Shown: in pieces, positions 16,060-23,179 of the stretch
Numbering within the stretch: the stretch's first letter is position 1
Layout: every line of letters begins with the position of its first letter
NCBI GenBank assembly: GCA_947498055.1
Contig: CANMJA010000042.1
Location: 1 to 32,089, forward strand
DNA from: an uncultured Tenacibaculum sp.
GTDB taxonomy: Bacteria > Bacteroidota > Bacteroidia > Flavobacteriales > Flavobacteriaceae
DNA length: 32,089 nt
Direction of reading: 5' to 3'
The notes under the pieces: model-generated
Told to the model about the DNA's origin: nothing
The model's database searches: none
Seen by the model: the letters and a program-made list of their open reading frames with translations, nothing else
Position numbers and translations under genes: made by a program

Positions 16060-16691
16060 ATGAGAAAACTACCTAAACTCGATTTTATCTATATTAATTT
16101 TGAAAAAACATACGATACGTGGTGGGATAAAAATGAAATTTATTTAAATCTTTTAGGAGAAGAAAATGTTGATGACAAATATCATTTTAAAGATTATGTA
16201 AAATCCTGTTCCTTAGATGATCTTATTTATTTATTTCTTTATTTCTTTATTTATATGTAGATAGATATCCTAAAGATCATAAATTTCCATTAGCACTTTC
16301 TTTAGAATCTAAAGATGATATTATAGAAGAATATATTGCTGAAAATGAAAGAAAAATTACTGAAGAAATACACGATTTTTATGATTTTAAAAGAAAGGAT
16401 ATTGTTAAGTTTATATATCAATTCCGTCTTGAAATATATGGAGTGGATGAGCAAATAGAAAGTGGTTGGTCATCTTTTGGATATTCAAAGTATTTATTTT
16501 TAGAGCTTGCTGAAAAAATATCGATAGCTACTATAGAGGAAGTAATAGCAAATAAAAAATATACCAAAACAATAAAAAATGGTTTAATTACCTATGTTTT
16601 AGAAGATAGTCCAATAGCTACATTAGAGGTGACAAAAAAGAGCATTAAGCTTACGATTAATGAAGATAAAGTAATTGATTATGCTTTGTGA
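16060..16691 (+). pseudogene. Immunity copy 3, frameshifted at a 7-unit tract
   Basis: This third paralogue stops at TAG 16258-16260 after 66 codons. Its tract has seven tetramers (five ATTT and two CTTT), two more than copy 1, giving the same wrong frame as copy 2. From 16257 the correct frame runs open to 16691. The middle (GWSSFGYSKYLFLEL) matches copy 2, while the last ~45 codons (KYTKTIKNGLITYVLED) match copy 1, so the gene is mosaic. A one-unit gain or a two-unit loss would restore it. Confidence 0.8.
16225..16252 (+). repeat. Seven-unit ATTT/CTTT tract in immunity copy 3
   Basis: The order is ATTT, ATTT, ATTT, CTTT, ATTT, CTTT, ATTT. The interruptions suggest expansion by slippage with some point changes. 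The unit count is congruent with that of copy 2 modulo three, so both end at the same ATGTAG. Confidence 0.9.
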
Positions 16692-16716
16692 TTTTCAAAT
16701 TTTAAAAAAAACTTAT

Positions 16717-16773
16717 ATGCGAAAATTACCTAAACTCGATTTTATCTATATCAACTTTGAAAAAACACTTTAA
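16717..16773 (+). pseudogene. Immunity copy 4, truncated to its first 18 codons
   Basis: MRKLPKLDFIYINFEKTL is followed by TAA at 16771. The first 17 codons match the other copies, then the sequence departs abruptly into a terminator hairpin. The spacer before it (a TTTTAAAAAAAA-rich stretch, then CTTATATG) matches the one before copy 3. It looks like the broken right edge of the tandem array. Confidence 0.8.
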
Positions 16774-16778
16774 AATTA

Positions 16779-16810
16779 ATAAGGTCAAAGAGTTTTTTCT
16801 TTGACCTTAT
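16779..16810. terminator. Bidirectional terminator-like hairpin closing the toxin/immunity array
   Basis: ATAAGGTCAAAGA (16779-16791) pairs perfectly with TCTTTGACCTTAT (16798-16810), a 13 bp stem with a 6-base loop. It lies between the array and the convergent gene ending at 16832. Neither side has a strong U-run, but the stem is long and sits exactly between converging transcripts. Confidence 0.65.
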
Positions 16811-16831
16811 CATATATAATAAATAGAAATT

Positions 16832-17497
16832 TTACTGTTGTAATTCTTCTAATTCCTTTTCAGTAAAAGTTCTAAAAGCAAATTTATACCCTTCATAACC
16901 AGCTATTCCGTAGAAAACAATATCCATAGGATTAAAAGTTTCAGTCATAATAGGAATTATTTGAGAAAAATCAATCATTGTTAAAGTTTCAATGTATCCT
17001 AAAGACTCTGTATTTGCTAAAAAACCAATGATGCTTAAAAAATTACCAAGGAAACAACTTAAAACAGCAATAATAGCACCAGTAATACCAAAAATTTGAT
17101 CTATTCCCTTACCAAAAATTTTCATAGAAACACCAACACCAGCTCCAATAGCAATAGCAACATAGCCTATTTGATAGCCAGTAGTAACAGTTATGATTCC
17201 CCATAAAAGAGCACCAAGTAAACCAGCAATTAAACCAGCGGTTAAAGCTTTTGGAAAATTTTGTTCTAATTTAAATTTTTGTAATTGTTCATCAGATAAT
17301 TTTATTAGTACATCTGCATGATCTACTTCATCAGTATCATTTAGGTTTTCAATGTAAGATTCATCTAATTTAAAAGTAGGGCATTCCGTTTCAAAATCTG
17401 GCTTTCTTCCTGTTAAATTACAAGTAATACCAGTATGTAAATCCATTTTTCTGTTTAAACATTTTTTACAGAATTCTAATTGCATTGTGTTTTCCAT
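16832..17497 (-). CDS. Small membrane protein with an N-terminal zinc-ribbon-like motif
   Basis: The 221-residue protein has a cytoplasmic N-terminus with four cysteines in the pattern CxxC (10, 13), Cys26 in GITCNLTGRKPDF and Cys39 in TECPTF. I have seen this arrangement at the start of many small Bacteroidetes membrane proteins, and it probably binds zinc. Three or four hydrophobic segments follow (about 84-104, 110-125, 135-161), then an amphipathic C-terminus ending in Glu/Leu repeats. The function is unknown. It stands alone, convergent with the immunity array and divergent from priA. Confidence 0.75.
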   Translation of the reverse strand: MENTMQLEFCKKCLNRKMDLHTGITCNLTGRKPDFETECPTFKLDESYIENLNDTDEVDHADVLIKLSDEQLQKFKLEQNFPKALTAGLIAGLLGALLWGIITVTTGYQIGYVAIAIGAGVGVSMKIFGKGIDQIFGITGAIIAVLSCFLGNFLSIIGFLANTESLGYIETLTMIDFSQIIPIMTETFNPMDIVFYGIAGYEGYKFAFRTFTEKELEELQQ

Positions 17498-17681
17498 AGT
17501 TTAATTTTTTAATAAATAATAATGCTAATAAAAGAGAAGTTTTTTCTTTTTTCTAGCAAGTTTTAGCGAAAATAATTAGGAAAAACGAAATGGCAAAATA
17601 AATGATAATTAGAAAGCTTGATTTTTTTTAGTATAAAATAATTAGCTTCTGTAAATTATTTTAAATGTAGTGAAATTTATG

Positions 17682-17689
17682 TAGTTTTG
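17682..17689 (+). promoter_or_regulatory. Candidate priA promoter (TAGTTTTG)
   Basis: TAGTTTTG fits TAnnTTTG and lies 24 bases before the proposed ATT start at 17713. That spacing is typical of other genes in this window and supports the upstream start. Confidence 0.5.
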
Positions 17690-17712
17690 GTAGTTCTAAA
17701 AATACATTCATT

Positions 17713-20154
17713 ATTCATTTTATAGACGTCATATTACCCATACCAATACAAAAAACATTTACGTATTCGGTAACTAAAGAAGAAGCAGAATTTTTACAAA
17801 AAGGTATGCGAGTAGCCGTTTCTTTTGGTAAAACGAAGCTATATGCAGCGTTGGTGTATGCAGTACATGAAAAAGCGCCTCAATTGTATGAAGCGAAAGA
17901 AATTCATCAAATTTTAGACGAGTTTCCTATTGTTACTACAAAACAATTACAACATTGGAAATGGATTGCTACTTATTATATGTGTTCGTTAGGAGAAGTA
18001 TACAGGGCGGCAATTCCTTCTGCTTTTTTATTAGAGAGCGAAACCATTATTTTAAAGAATGAGGCTTTTCAGAATATAGAATTATTGACAGATGAAGAGT
18101 TTTTGGTATATGAAGCATTAGAACGGCAATCGCAATTAACAGTACATGAAATTGTTGCTGTCTTAGGAAAAAAGAAAGTATTTCCAATAATAGATAGTCT
18201 AATTAAAAAAGCCGTAATTTCTGTTAAAGAAGAGATATATGAAACCTACAAACCAAAATTGGTAAAGTATGTTCGTTTAAATGCCAAATATAATGAGGAA
18301 AGTAAGTTACAAGAATTGTTGCAAGAGCTAACAAGAGCAAAAAAACAACGAGAAGCAGTACTAACATTTTTTCAACTAAATACTAACAAAAAGCCAATTA
18401 AAGTTAAGTTATTATGTGATACTGCAAAAGTATCTACCCAAATTTTAAATGCTTTAGTAACCAAAGGAATTTTCGATTTCTACCATATTCAAACAGATAG
18501 AGTTCAGTTTGGAGGAAAAGAGAATGCGTTAAAAGAATTAAATGAATTTCAAGAAAAAGCATTAGCAGAAATTAAAAATAGCTTTCAAGAAAAAGATATT
18601 ACGTTATTACATGGAGTAACAAGCTCTGGTAAAACAGAAATATATACAAAACTAATAAAGGAAGTTCTAAAAGAAGGAAAACAAGTGTTGTTTTTATTAC
18701 CAGAAATAGCATTAACGACTCAAATAATTTCTAGACTTCAAAATTATTTTGGCAATCAAATTGCCGTTTTTCATTCTAAATATTCTGTAAACGAAAGAGT
18801 AGAGGTTTGGAAAAATATTTTGAATAACAAACCACAAGCACAAATTGTTTTAGGAGCACGATCTTCTATTTTTTTACCATTTTCTAATTTAGGACTCATT
18901 GTGGTAGATGAAGAACATGAATCTTCCTATAAACAATACGAACCTTCCCCAAGGTATAATGCTAGAGATAGTGCTATTGTTTTAGGAAAAATTCATGATG
19001 CAAAAGTATTATTAGGCTCTGCCACGCCTTCTATAGAAACCAAATTTAATACTGTTCAAAATAAATTCGGATTGGTTACTTTAAATCGACGTCACGGGAG
19101 TGTTCAGATGCCAAAAATCGAATTAATTGATATTAAAGAGAAGAGGAAGAAGAAAGAAATGAAAGGGCATTTTTCCGATCGTTTAATACAATTAATAGAA
19201 GAAGCATTAGAAGAAAAGGAACAAGTGATTTTGTTTCAAAATCGGAGAGGTTTTTCACCGATTATAGAATGTACTACTTGCGGACATTCTCCGCAGTGTC
19301 CTAATTGTGATGTAAGCTTAACGTATCATAAGTATAGAAGTGAATTAAAATGTCATTATTGTCATTACCAGAGAGCTTTACCTAATAGTTGTGGAGCTTG
19401 TGGTAGTAATACCTTAGATACAAAAGGTTTTGGAACGGAGCAAGTAGAATTAGAATTGAAAGAGCTGTTTCCAAATCATGCTATTGGTAGAATGGACTCC
19501 GATACCACACGTGGTAAATATGGATATCAAAAAATAATAGAAGCTTTTGATGCTCAGGAAATAGATGTTTTAGTAGGTACACAAATGCTTTCTAAAGGAT
19601 TAGATTTTAAAAATGTTTCTTTAGTGGGAGTTTTAAGTGCCGATGCGATGCTAAATTATCCCGATTTTAGAGCGCATGAAAGGGCATACCAATTAATGGT
19701 ACAAGTTTCGGGTAGGGCAGGGCGCTCCAAAAAACAAGGAATGGTAGCTATACAAACCTACAATCCGTACCATCAAATATTGCAACAGGTTTCTACCAAT
19801 AACTATCCAGAAATGTATAAAGAACAGTTGCAAGATCGTTGGCAATATCATTATCCGCCTTATTATCGATTAATAAAGATCACCTTAAAACATAAAGATT
19901 ATAATAAGGTAAATGACGGTGTTAATTGGTTAGCTAAAGCATTGCAAAATGTTTTTAGAGAGCATGTTTTAGGACCAACCGCACCAGCTATTTCTAGAAT
20001 AAGAAATCAGTATATTAAAAATTTAATCATAAAAATACCACCTAAACAATCGTTAGCAAAAACAAAAGAGCAGTTACAAAAAATAAAAACTTCGTTTGAA
20101 GCGGTAAAAGAATTTCGACCTATTCGTTTTATTATAGATGTAGATGCGTATTAA
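17713..20154 (+). CDS. priA: Primosomal protein N' (replication restart helicase PriA)
   Basis: PriA reloads the replisome at collapsed forks. The first ATG in frame is at 17806, but codons 17713-17805 encode HFIDVILPIP and TFTYSV, the conserved N-terminus of the 3'-end-binding domain. No ATG, GTG or TTG lies between the upstream stop (TGA at 17671) and 17713. The ATT at 17713, at the position of the usual Met, is therefore the likely start and gives 813 residues, the usual length. Walker A is GVTSSGKT (301-308) and motif II is DEEH (399-402). Eight zinc-binding cysteines lie at 520/523, 529/532, 547/550 and 560/563. GRAGRS and the C-terminal domain are present. A sequencing error changing an ATG cannot be excluded. 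Confidence 0.93.
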   Translation: MHFIDVILPIPIQKTFTYSVTKEEAEFLQKGMRVAVSFGKTKLYAALVYAVHEKAPQLYEAKEIHQILDEFPIVTTKQLQHWKWIATYYMCSLGEVYRAAIPSAFLLESETIILKNEAFQNIELLTDEEFLVYEALERQSQLTVHEIVAVLGKKKVFPIIDSLIKKAVISVKEEIYETYKPKLVKYVRLNAKYNEESKLQELLQELTRAKKQREAVLTFFQLNTNKKPIKVKLLCDTAKVSTQILNALVTKGIFDFYHIQTDRVQFGGKENALKELNEFQEKALAEIKNSFQEKDITLLHGVTSSGKTEIYTKLIKEVLKEGKQVLFLLPEIALTTQIISRLQNYFGNQIAVFHSKYSVNERVEVWKNILNNKPQAQIVLGARSSIFLPFSNLGLIVVDEEHESSYKQYEPSPRYNARDSAIVLGKIHDAKVLLGSATPSIETKFNTVQNKFGLVTLNRRHGSVQMPKIELIDIKEKRKKKEMKGHFSDRLIQLIEEALEEKEQVILFQNRRGFSPIIECTTCGHSPQCPNCDVSLTYHKYRSELKCHYCHYQRALPNSCGACGSNTLDTKGFGTEQVELELKELFPNHAIGRMDSDTTRGKYGYQKIIEAFDAQEIDVLVGTQMLSKGLDFKNVSLVGVLSADAMLNYPDFRAHERAYQLMVQVSGRAGRSKKQGMVAIQTYNPYHQILQQVSTNNYPEMYKEQLQDRWQYHYPPYYRLIKITLKHKDYNKVNDGVNWLAKALQNVFREHVLGPTAPAISRIRNQYIKNLIIKIPPKQSLAKTKEQLQKIKTSFEAVKEFRPIRFIIDVDAY

Positions 20155-20182
20155 ATAAAGACTACATATTTAATAATTATAT

Positions 20183-20335
20183 TTAAGCCAATCCATAAGA
20201 AGAATTTACTTTTGTTAGTTGAACATAATATTCAATAGCGTTATTAATTTTTCTCAGCATCTTTAATAGTATCATTTATAGAGATATTAGAATCTCCTAG
20301 TGTTTTTTATCATCTATCTCTAACTCTTTTAAATG
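20183..20335 (-). pseudogene. Degraded minus-strand coding remnant
   Basis: On the minus strand, in successive frames, the sequence reads LKELEIDDKK, then GDSNISINDTIKDAEK, then INNAIEYYVQLTKVNSSYGLA with a stop at 20183-20185. One frame change falls in an A-run. The pieces look like a continuous helical protein broken by at least two small indels. The family is not recognised. Its location beside other toxin/immunity debris suggests a related origin, but this is weak. Confidence 0.35.
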
Positions 20336-20345
20336 GGTAAGCTAC

Positions 20346-20394
20346 TATTTAAAAATTTGCATTGTAAGTACTAAATTAATGTTGTTATATTTAC
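20346..20394 (+). repeat. Diverged copy of the mqo promoter region
   Basis: TATTTAAAA, then GCATTGTAAGT, then TTAATGTTG and TATATTTAC recur in the same order at 21455-21502 just before mqo. This copy contains TTG at 20363, about 20 bases before TATATTTAC (20386-20394), so it may be an active promoter. Only debris lies directly after it; the next intact gene starts at 20572. Confidence 0.6.
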
Positions 20395-20462
20395 TTCAAT
20401 AAAATAAATTTAAGAGTTTATAAAGGGATACAATTTAATGTTTGTAAATTAAGGTATAATGA

Positions 20463-20570
20463 ATATCAAAATACCAATTTAATAGTTGTCATCCGAAAGG
20501 ATTCGGGCGAGAACAAGGAACTTTTAATTTTACAATAAGTGATTCAGGTACTATTATAAAACTAGATTAA
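20463..20570 (+). pseudogene. C-terminal remnant of a toxin-like protein
   Basis: Starting after a TGA at 20460-20462, the frame encodes 35 residues with no start codon: SKYQFNSCHPKGFGREQG, then TFNFTISDSGTIIKLD and a TAA one base before the next ATG (20572). The composition, the Cys-His-Pro-Lys-Gly motif and the abutment to an immunity-like gene fit the truncated tail of a polymorphic toxin. A second remnant with the same CHPKGFGR motif lies at 21411-21446. The toxin family is not identified. Confidence 0.5.
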
Positions 20571-20571
20571 G

Positions 20572-21291
20572 ATGAAAACGAATAAATGGATAGCTACTTT
20601 AAATACAGAAGTGTTTGATTATGATTTGATGATACCTATTACTAAAGATGATTTTATTGAAAAAATAAATATAATAGAAACTACAATATTAAAATATGGA
20701 AACAAATTTAACATCCTTAAAGTTATTCCTGATTTTTTATTAAATAGATATAAACAAAGTAAGTTTAATGCATACAAAAGGCTTAAAAAATCAGATTTTA
20801 TTTTTCTTTTCGATTTTGGTTTATGTACAGATGAGAAAATTAAAATAAAAGGTTTAGAAGAAGAATCAAATTTTTATATGTATTCAGAAGAGGGAGAAAT
20901 AGTATTAAAATCTTTTAATCATACTGAAAATATAATATTCTATAACTATGGTGATGCAGTTACATATGAGAAACTTCAACAAAACGATGTAAATGAGATT
21001 TCAATTGGTTTTAACTCTTATAGTAATATATGGTTTGATGAAGTAGACAGTGAAAATATTATTGCTTATTCTGAAAATAAAGAAGAGAATGAAGATAATA
21101 TAGAGCTAGCCTTATTGAATACCCCTCGCCTTAATAGTTTTTTCAGAGAAATCAAACAAGTAACTGAAAAATTAGGAGGAAAATGGAGTTTAGAAACTAA
21201 TTATCCAGACAAAGTTACTGAAGATGGTATTTTGATAGATGGAAGAATTATCTATCAAGAGGATATAGACAAAAGTAATAGAGTTATATGA
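20572..21291 (+). CDS. Orphan immunity-like hypothetical protein
   Basis: The 239-residue protein is acidic and cytoplasmic, with no signal peptide or membrane segment. I do not recognise it. It alternates Lys/Asp-rich helices with aromatic beta-like stretches (FIFLFDFG, IIFYNYGDAVTYE) and has an acidic loop (SENKEENEDN). The C-terminus contains a basic helix (FFREIKQVTEKLGGKW) and NYPDKVTEDG. The start follows a remnant toxin C-terminus by one base, the usual arrangement of an immunity gene after its toxin, so it may be an orphan immunity gene kept after toxin loss. The coding sequence itself is intact. Confidence 0.7.
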   Translation: MKTNKWIATLNTEVFDYDLMIPITKDDFIEKINIIETTILKYGNKFNILKVIPDFLLNRYKQSKFNAYKRLKKSDFIFLFDFGLCTDEKIKIKGLEEESNFYMYSEEGEIVLKSFNHTENIIFYNYGDAVTYEKLQQNDVNEISIGFNSYSNIWFDEVDSENIIAYSENKEENEDNIELALLNTPRLNSFFREIKQVTEKLGGKWSLETNYPDKVTEDGILIDGRIIYQEDIDKSNRVI

Positions 21292-21410
21292 CTACCCTGT
21301 AGCTAGTTATTGAATCTTTTCGAATGTCATGTATGATAAGCAATGGATTTAAAAAAGAAGGACAAAATAAAGTTTAAAGAGTAGAGTTAAAAATAAGATT
21401 GATTATTAAT

Positions 21411-21446
21411 AATTGTCACCCGAAAGGATTTGGGCGCTAACAAGGA
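21411..21446 (+). pseudogene. Second fragment of the CHPKGFGR toxin tail
   Basis: The frame encodes NCHPKGFGR followed by TAA. The bases match 20481-20520 closely (TTGTCA, CCGAAAGGATT, GGGCG, AACAAGGA), with a change that creates the stop. It lies between the orphan immunity-like gene and the mqo promoter and is clearly non-functional. Confidence 0.5.
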
Positions 21447-21454
21447 GTATCCAA

Positions 21455-21502
21455 TATTTAAAAGTCCGCATTGTAAGTCGTTATTAATGTTGCTATATTT
21501 AC
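21455..21502 (+). promoter_or_regulatory. mqo promoter region (TTG-N20-TATATTTAC)
   Basis: TATATTTAC (21494-21502) is a near-consensus -7 box with a TTG at 21471 about 20 bases upstream. It lies 21 bases before the mqo ATG. The whole ~48-base block is duplicated at 20346-20394. Confidence 0.65.
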
Positions 21503-21523
21503 TAAAAATCTAAAATAAAATCA

Positions 21524-22999
21524 ATGAACTTCGAAAAAGAGTACGATTTAATCTGTGTAGGTGGAGGTATAATGAGTGCTAATTTGGCATTGTTAACCAA
21601 ACTAATAGATCCTTCCAAAAAGATATTAATACTAGAACGTTTAGATAAAGTAGCACAAGAAAGTTCAGCAGCATGGAATAATGCAGGAACAGGACATTCA
21701 GCTTTATGCGAATTAAATTATTGTCCAGAAAAAGAAGATGGAACCATCACTACGGACAAGGCAATAAAAATCTGCGAACAGTATGAAATATCAAAACAAT
21801 TATGGTCGTATTTAGTAGAAGAAAAACTAATGGACTCTCCAAATGATTTTGTAATGCCAGTAAAACATCATAGTTGGGTAGAAGGAAAAGAAAATTCAGA
21901 GTATTTAGAAAAACGATACCATGCATTTAAAGAGCATTTTATGTTCGATACTATTGAGTTTACACGAGATATTGAAAAAATGCGGAAATGGTTTCCATTA
22001 ATAATGAAAGATAGAAAAGAAAATGAAGTAATGGCAGCTTCTAGAATAAATAGAGGAACAGAAGTAAATTATGGAACCTTAACGGAAAAACTATTTCAAA
22101 TTTTAGAAGAGAAATTCGATACCCCTGTGCACTGTAATTATGAAGTTCTAGATGTAGATCCGGATACAGAAATTGATTGGACAGTTGAGGTAAAGAATAC
22201 AAAGACTAATAAAGTAGAAAATATAGACGCGAAGCATGTTTTTATTGGAGCAGGAGGAGGTAGTTTACTATTGTTACAAAAAGTAGAAATAGAGGAAAAA
22301 GAAGGTTATGGAGGTTTTCCTGTAAGTGGAGAATGGTTAGTGTGTACTAATAAAGATATAATTAAACAGCACAATACAAAGGTATATAGTAAGGCAGGAA
22401 TAGGAGACCCGCCAATGTCTACACCTCATTTAGATACACGATATATAGACGGTAAAAAAGCTTTGCTTTTTGGACCTTTCGCAGGTTTTAGCCCTAAGTT
22501 TTTAAAGGAAGGATCAAATTTAGACTTATTTAAATCTATTAAACTAGATAATATTTCTCCATTGTTAGGTGCTTTTTGGCATAATTTACCATTAACGAAG
22601 TATTTAATACAACAAGTATTAATGAGTAAAGAGGATAGAATGGAATCTTTACGAAAGTTTGTAAAAAAAGCAGATAGTAAAGATTGGAATATTGTAAAAG
22701 CCGGACAAAGAGTACAAATTATTAAAAAAGATGAATTTAAAGGAGGTAAGTTACAATTTGGTACCGAAGTAATAAGTAGTAAAGATGGAAGCATAACTTG
22801 TTTATTAGGAGCATCACCAGGAGCTTCTACAGCTACAGCCATTATGTTACAGGTTATAGAAAAAGCATTTCCAGAATTATTATCATCTAAAAAAGGAGAA
22901 AAAAAGATGCAAGAAATAATTCCTTTTTACAATAGAGAAATAACTCAAAATCTTTTTTCAAAAGAACTAAGTAGAACTAAAAGAATATTAAAACTATAA
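21524..22999 (+). CDS. mqo: Malate:quinone oxidoreductase
   Basis: The 491-residue FAD enzyme oxidises malate to oxaloacetate and passes electrons to quinone at the membrane, replacing NAD-dependent malate dehydrogenase in the TCA cycle. The N-terminal FAD-binding motif is CVGGGIMSANLA (Gly13-15). The family signature AAWNNAGTGHSALCELNY follows, and later come GPFAGFSPKFL and LLGASPGASTA. It is full-length and transcribed alone from a strong promoter. Confidence 0.97.
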   Translation: MNFEKEYDLICVGGGIMSANLALLTKLIDPSKKILILERLDKVAQESSAAWNNAGTGHSALCELNYCPEKEDGTITTDKAIKICEQYEISKQLWSYLVEEKLMDSPNDFVMPVKHHSWVEGKENSEYLEKRYHAFKEHFMFDTIEFTRDIEKMRKWFPLIMKDRKENEVMAASRINRGTEVNYGTLTEKLFQILEEKFDTPVHCNYEVLDVDPDTEIDWTVEVKNTKTNKVENIDAKHVFIGAGGGSLLLLQKVEIEEKEGYGGFPVSGEWLVCTNKDIIKQHNTKVYSKAGIGDPPMSTPHLDTRYIDGKKALLFGPFAGFSPKFLKEGSNLDLFKSIKLDNISPLLGAFWHNLPLTKYLIQQVLMSKEDRMESLRKFVKKADSKDWNIVKAGQRVQIIKKDEFKGGKLQFGTEVISSKDGSITCLLGASPGASTATAIMLQVIEKAFPELLSSKKGEKKMQEIIPFYNREITQNLFSKELSRTKRILKL

Positions 23000-23148
23000 A
23001 AAAATTACCACAGTATTAAAAAGAGAAAAGTTGTTATAAGTCGTTCTAAGCTTTTTCAAATTGAATTTTAAGTACTAGTGAATTTTAATATTTAAAATAG
23101 GTGTAGTTTCTTTTTAAAAGTTTATGATTTAACTTCATAAAAAGTAGC

Positions 23149-23157
23149 TATATTTAC
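23149..23157 (+). promoter_or_regulatory. Promoter of the cysS-yidD-lgt operon (TATATTTAC)
   Basis: TATATTTAC lies 23 bases before the cysS ATG, in a 180-base spacer after mqo that shows no clear terminator hairpin. Confidence 0.6.
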
Positions 23158-23179
23158 ACTTTAAACTAGTGTAATTTTC

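Noticed and set aside
17806..17808. ATG start for priA
   Set aside because: It would remove 31 conserved N-terminal residues and begins in the middle of the family motif GMRVAV.
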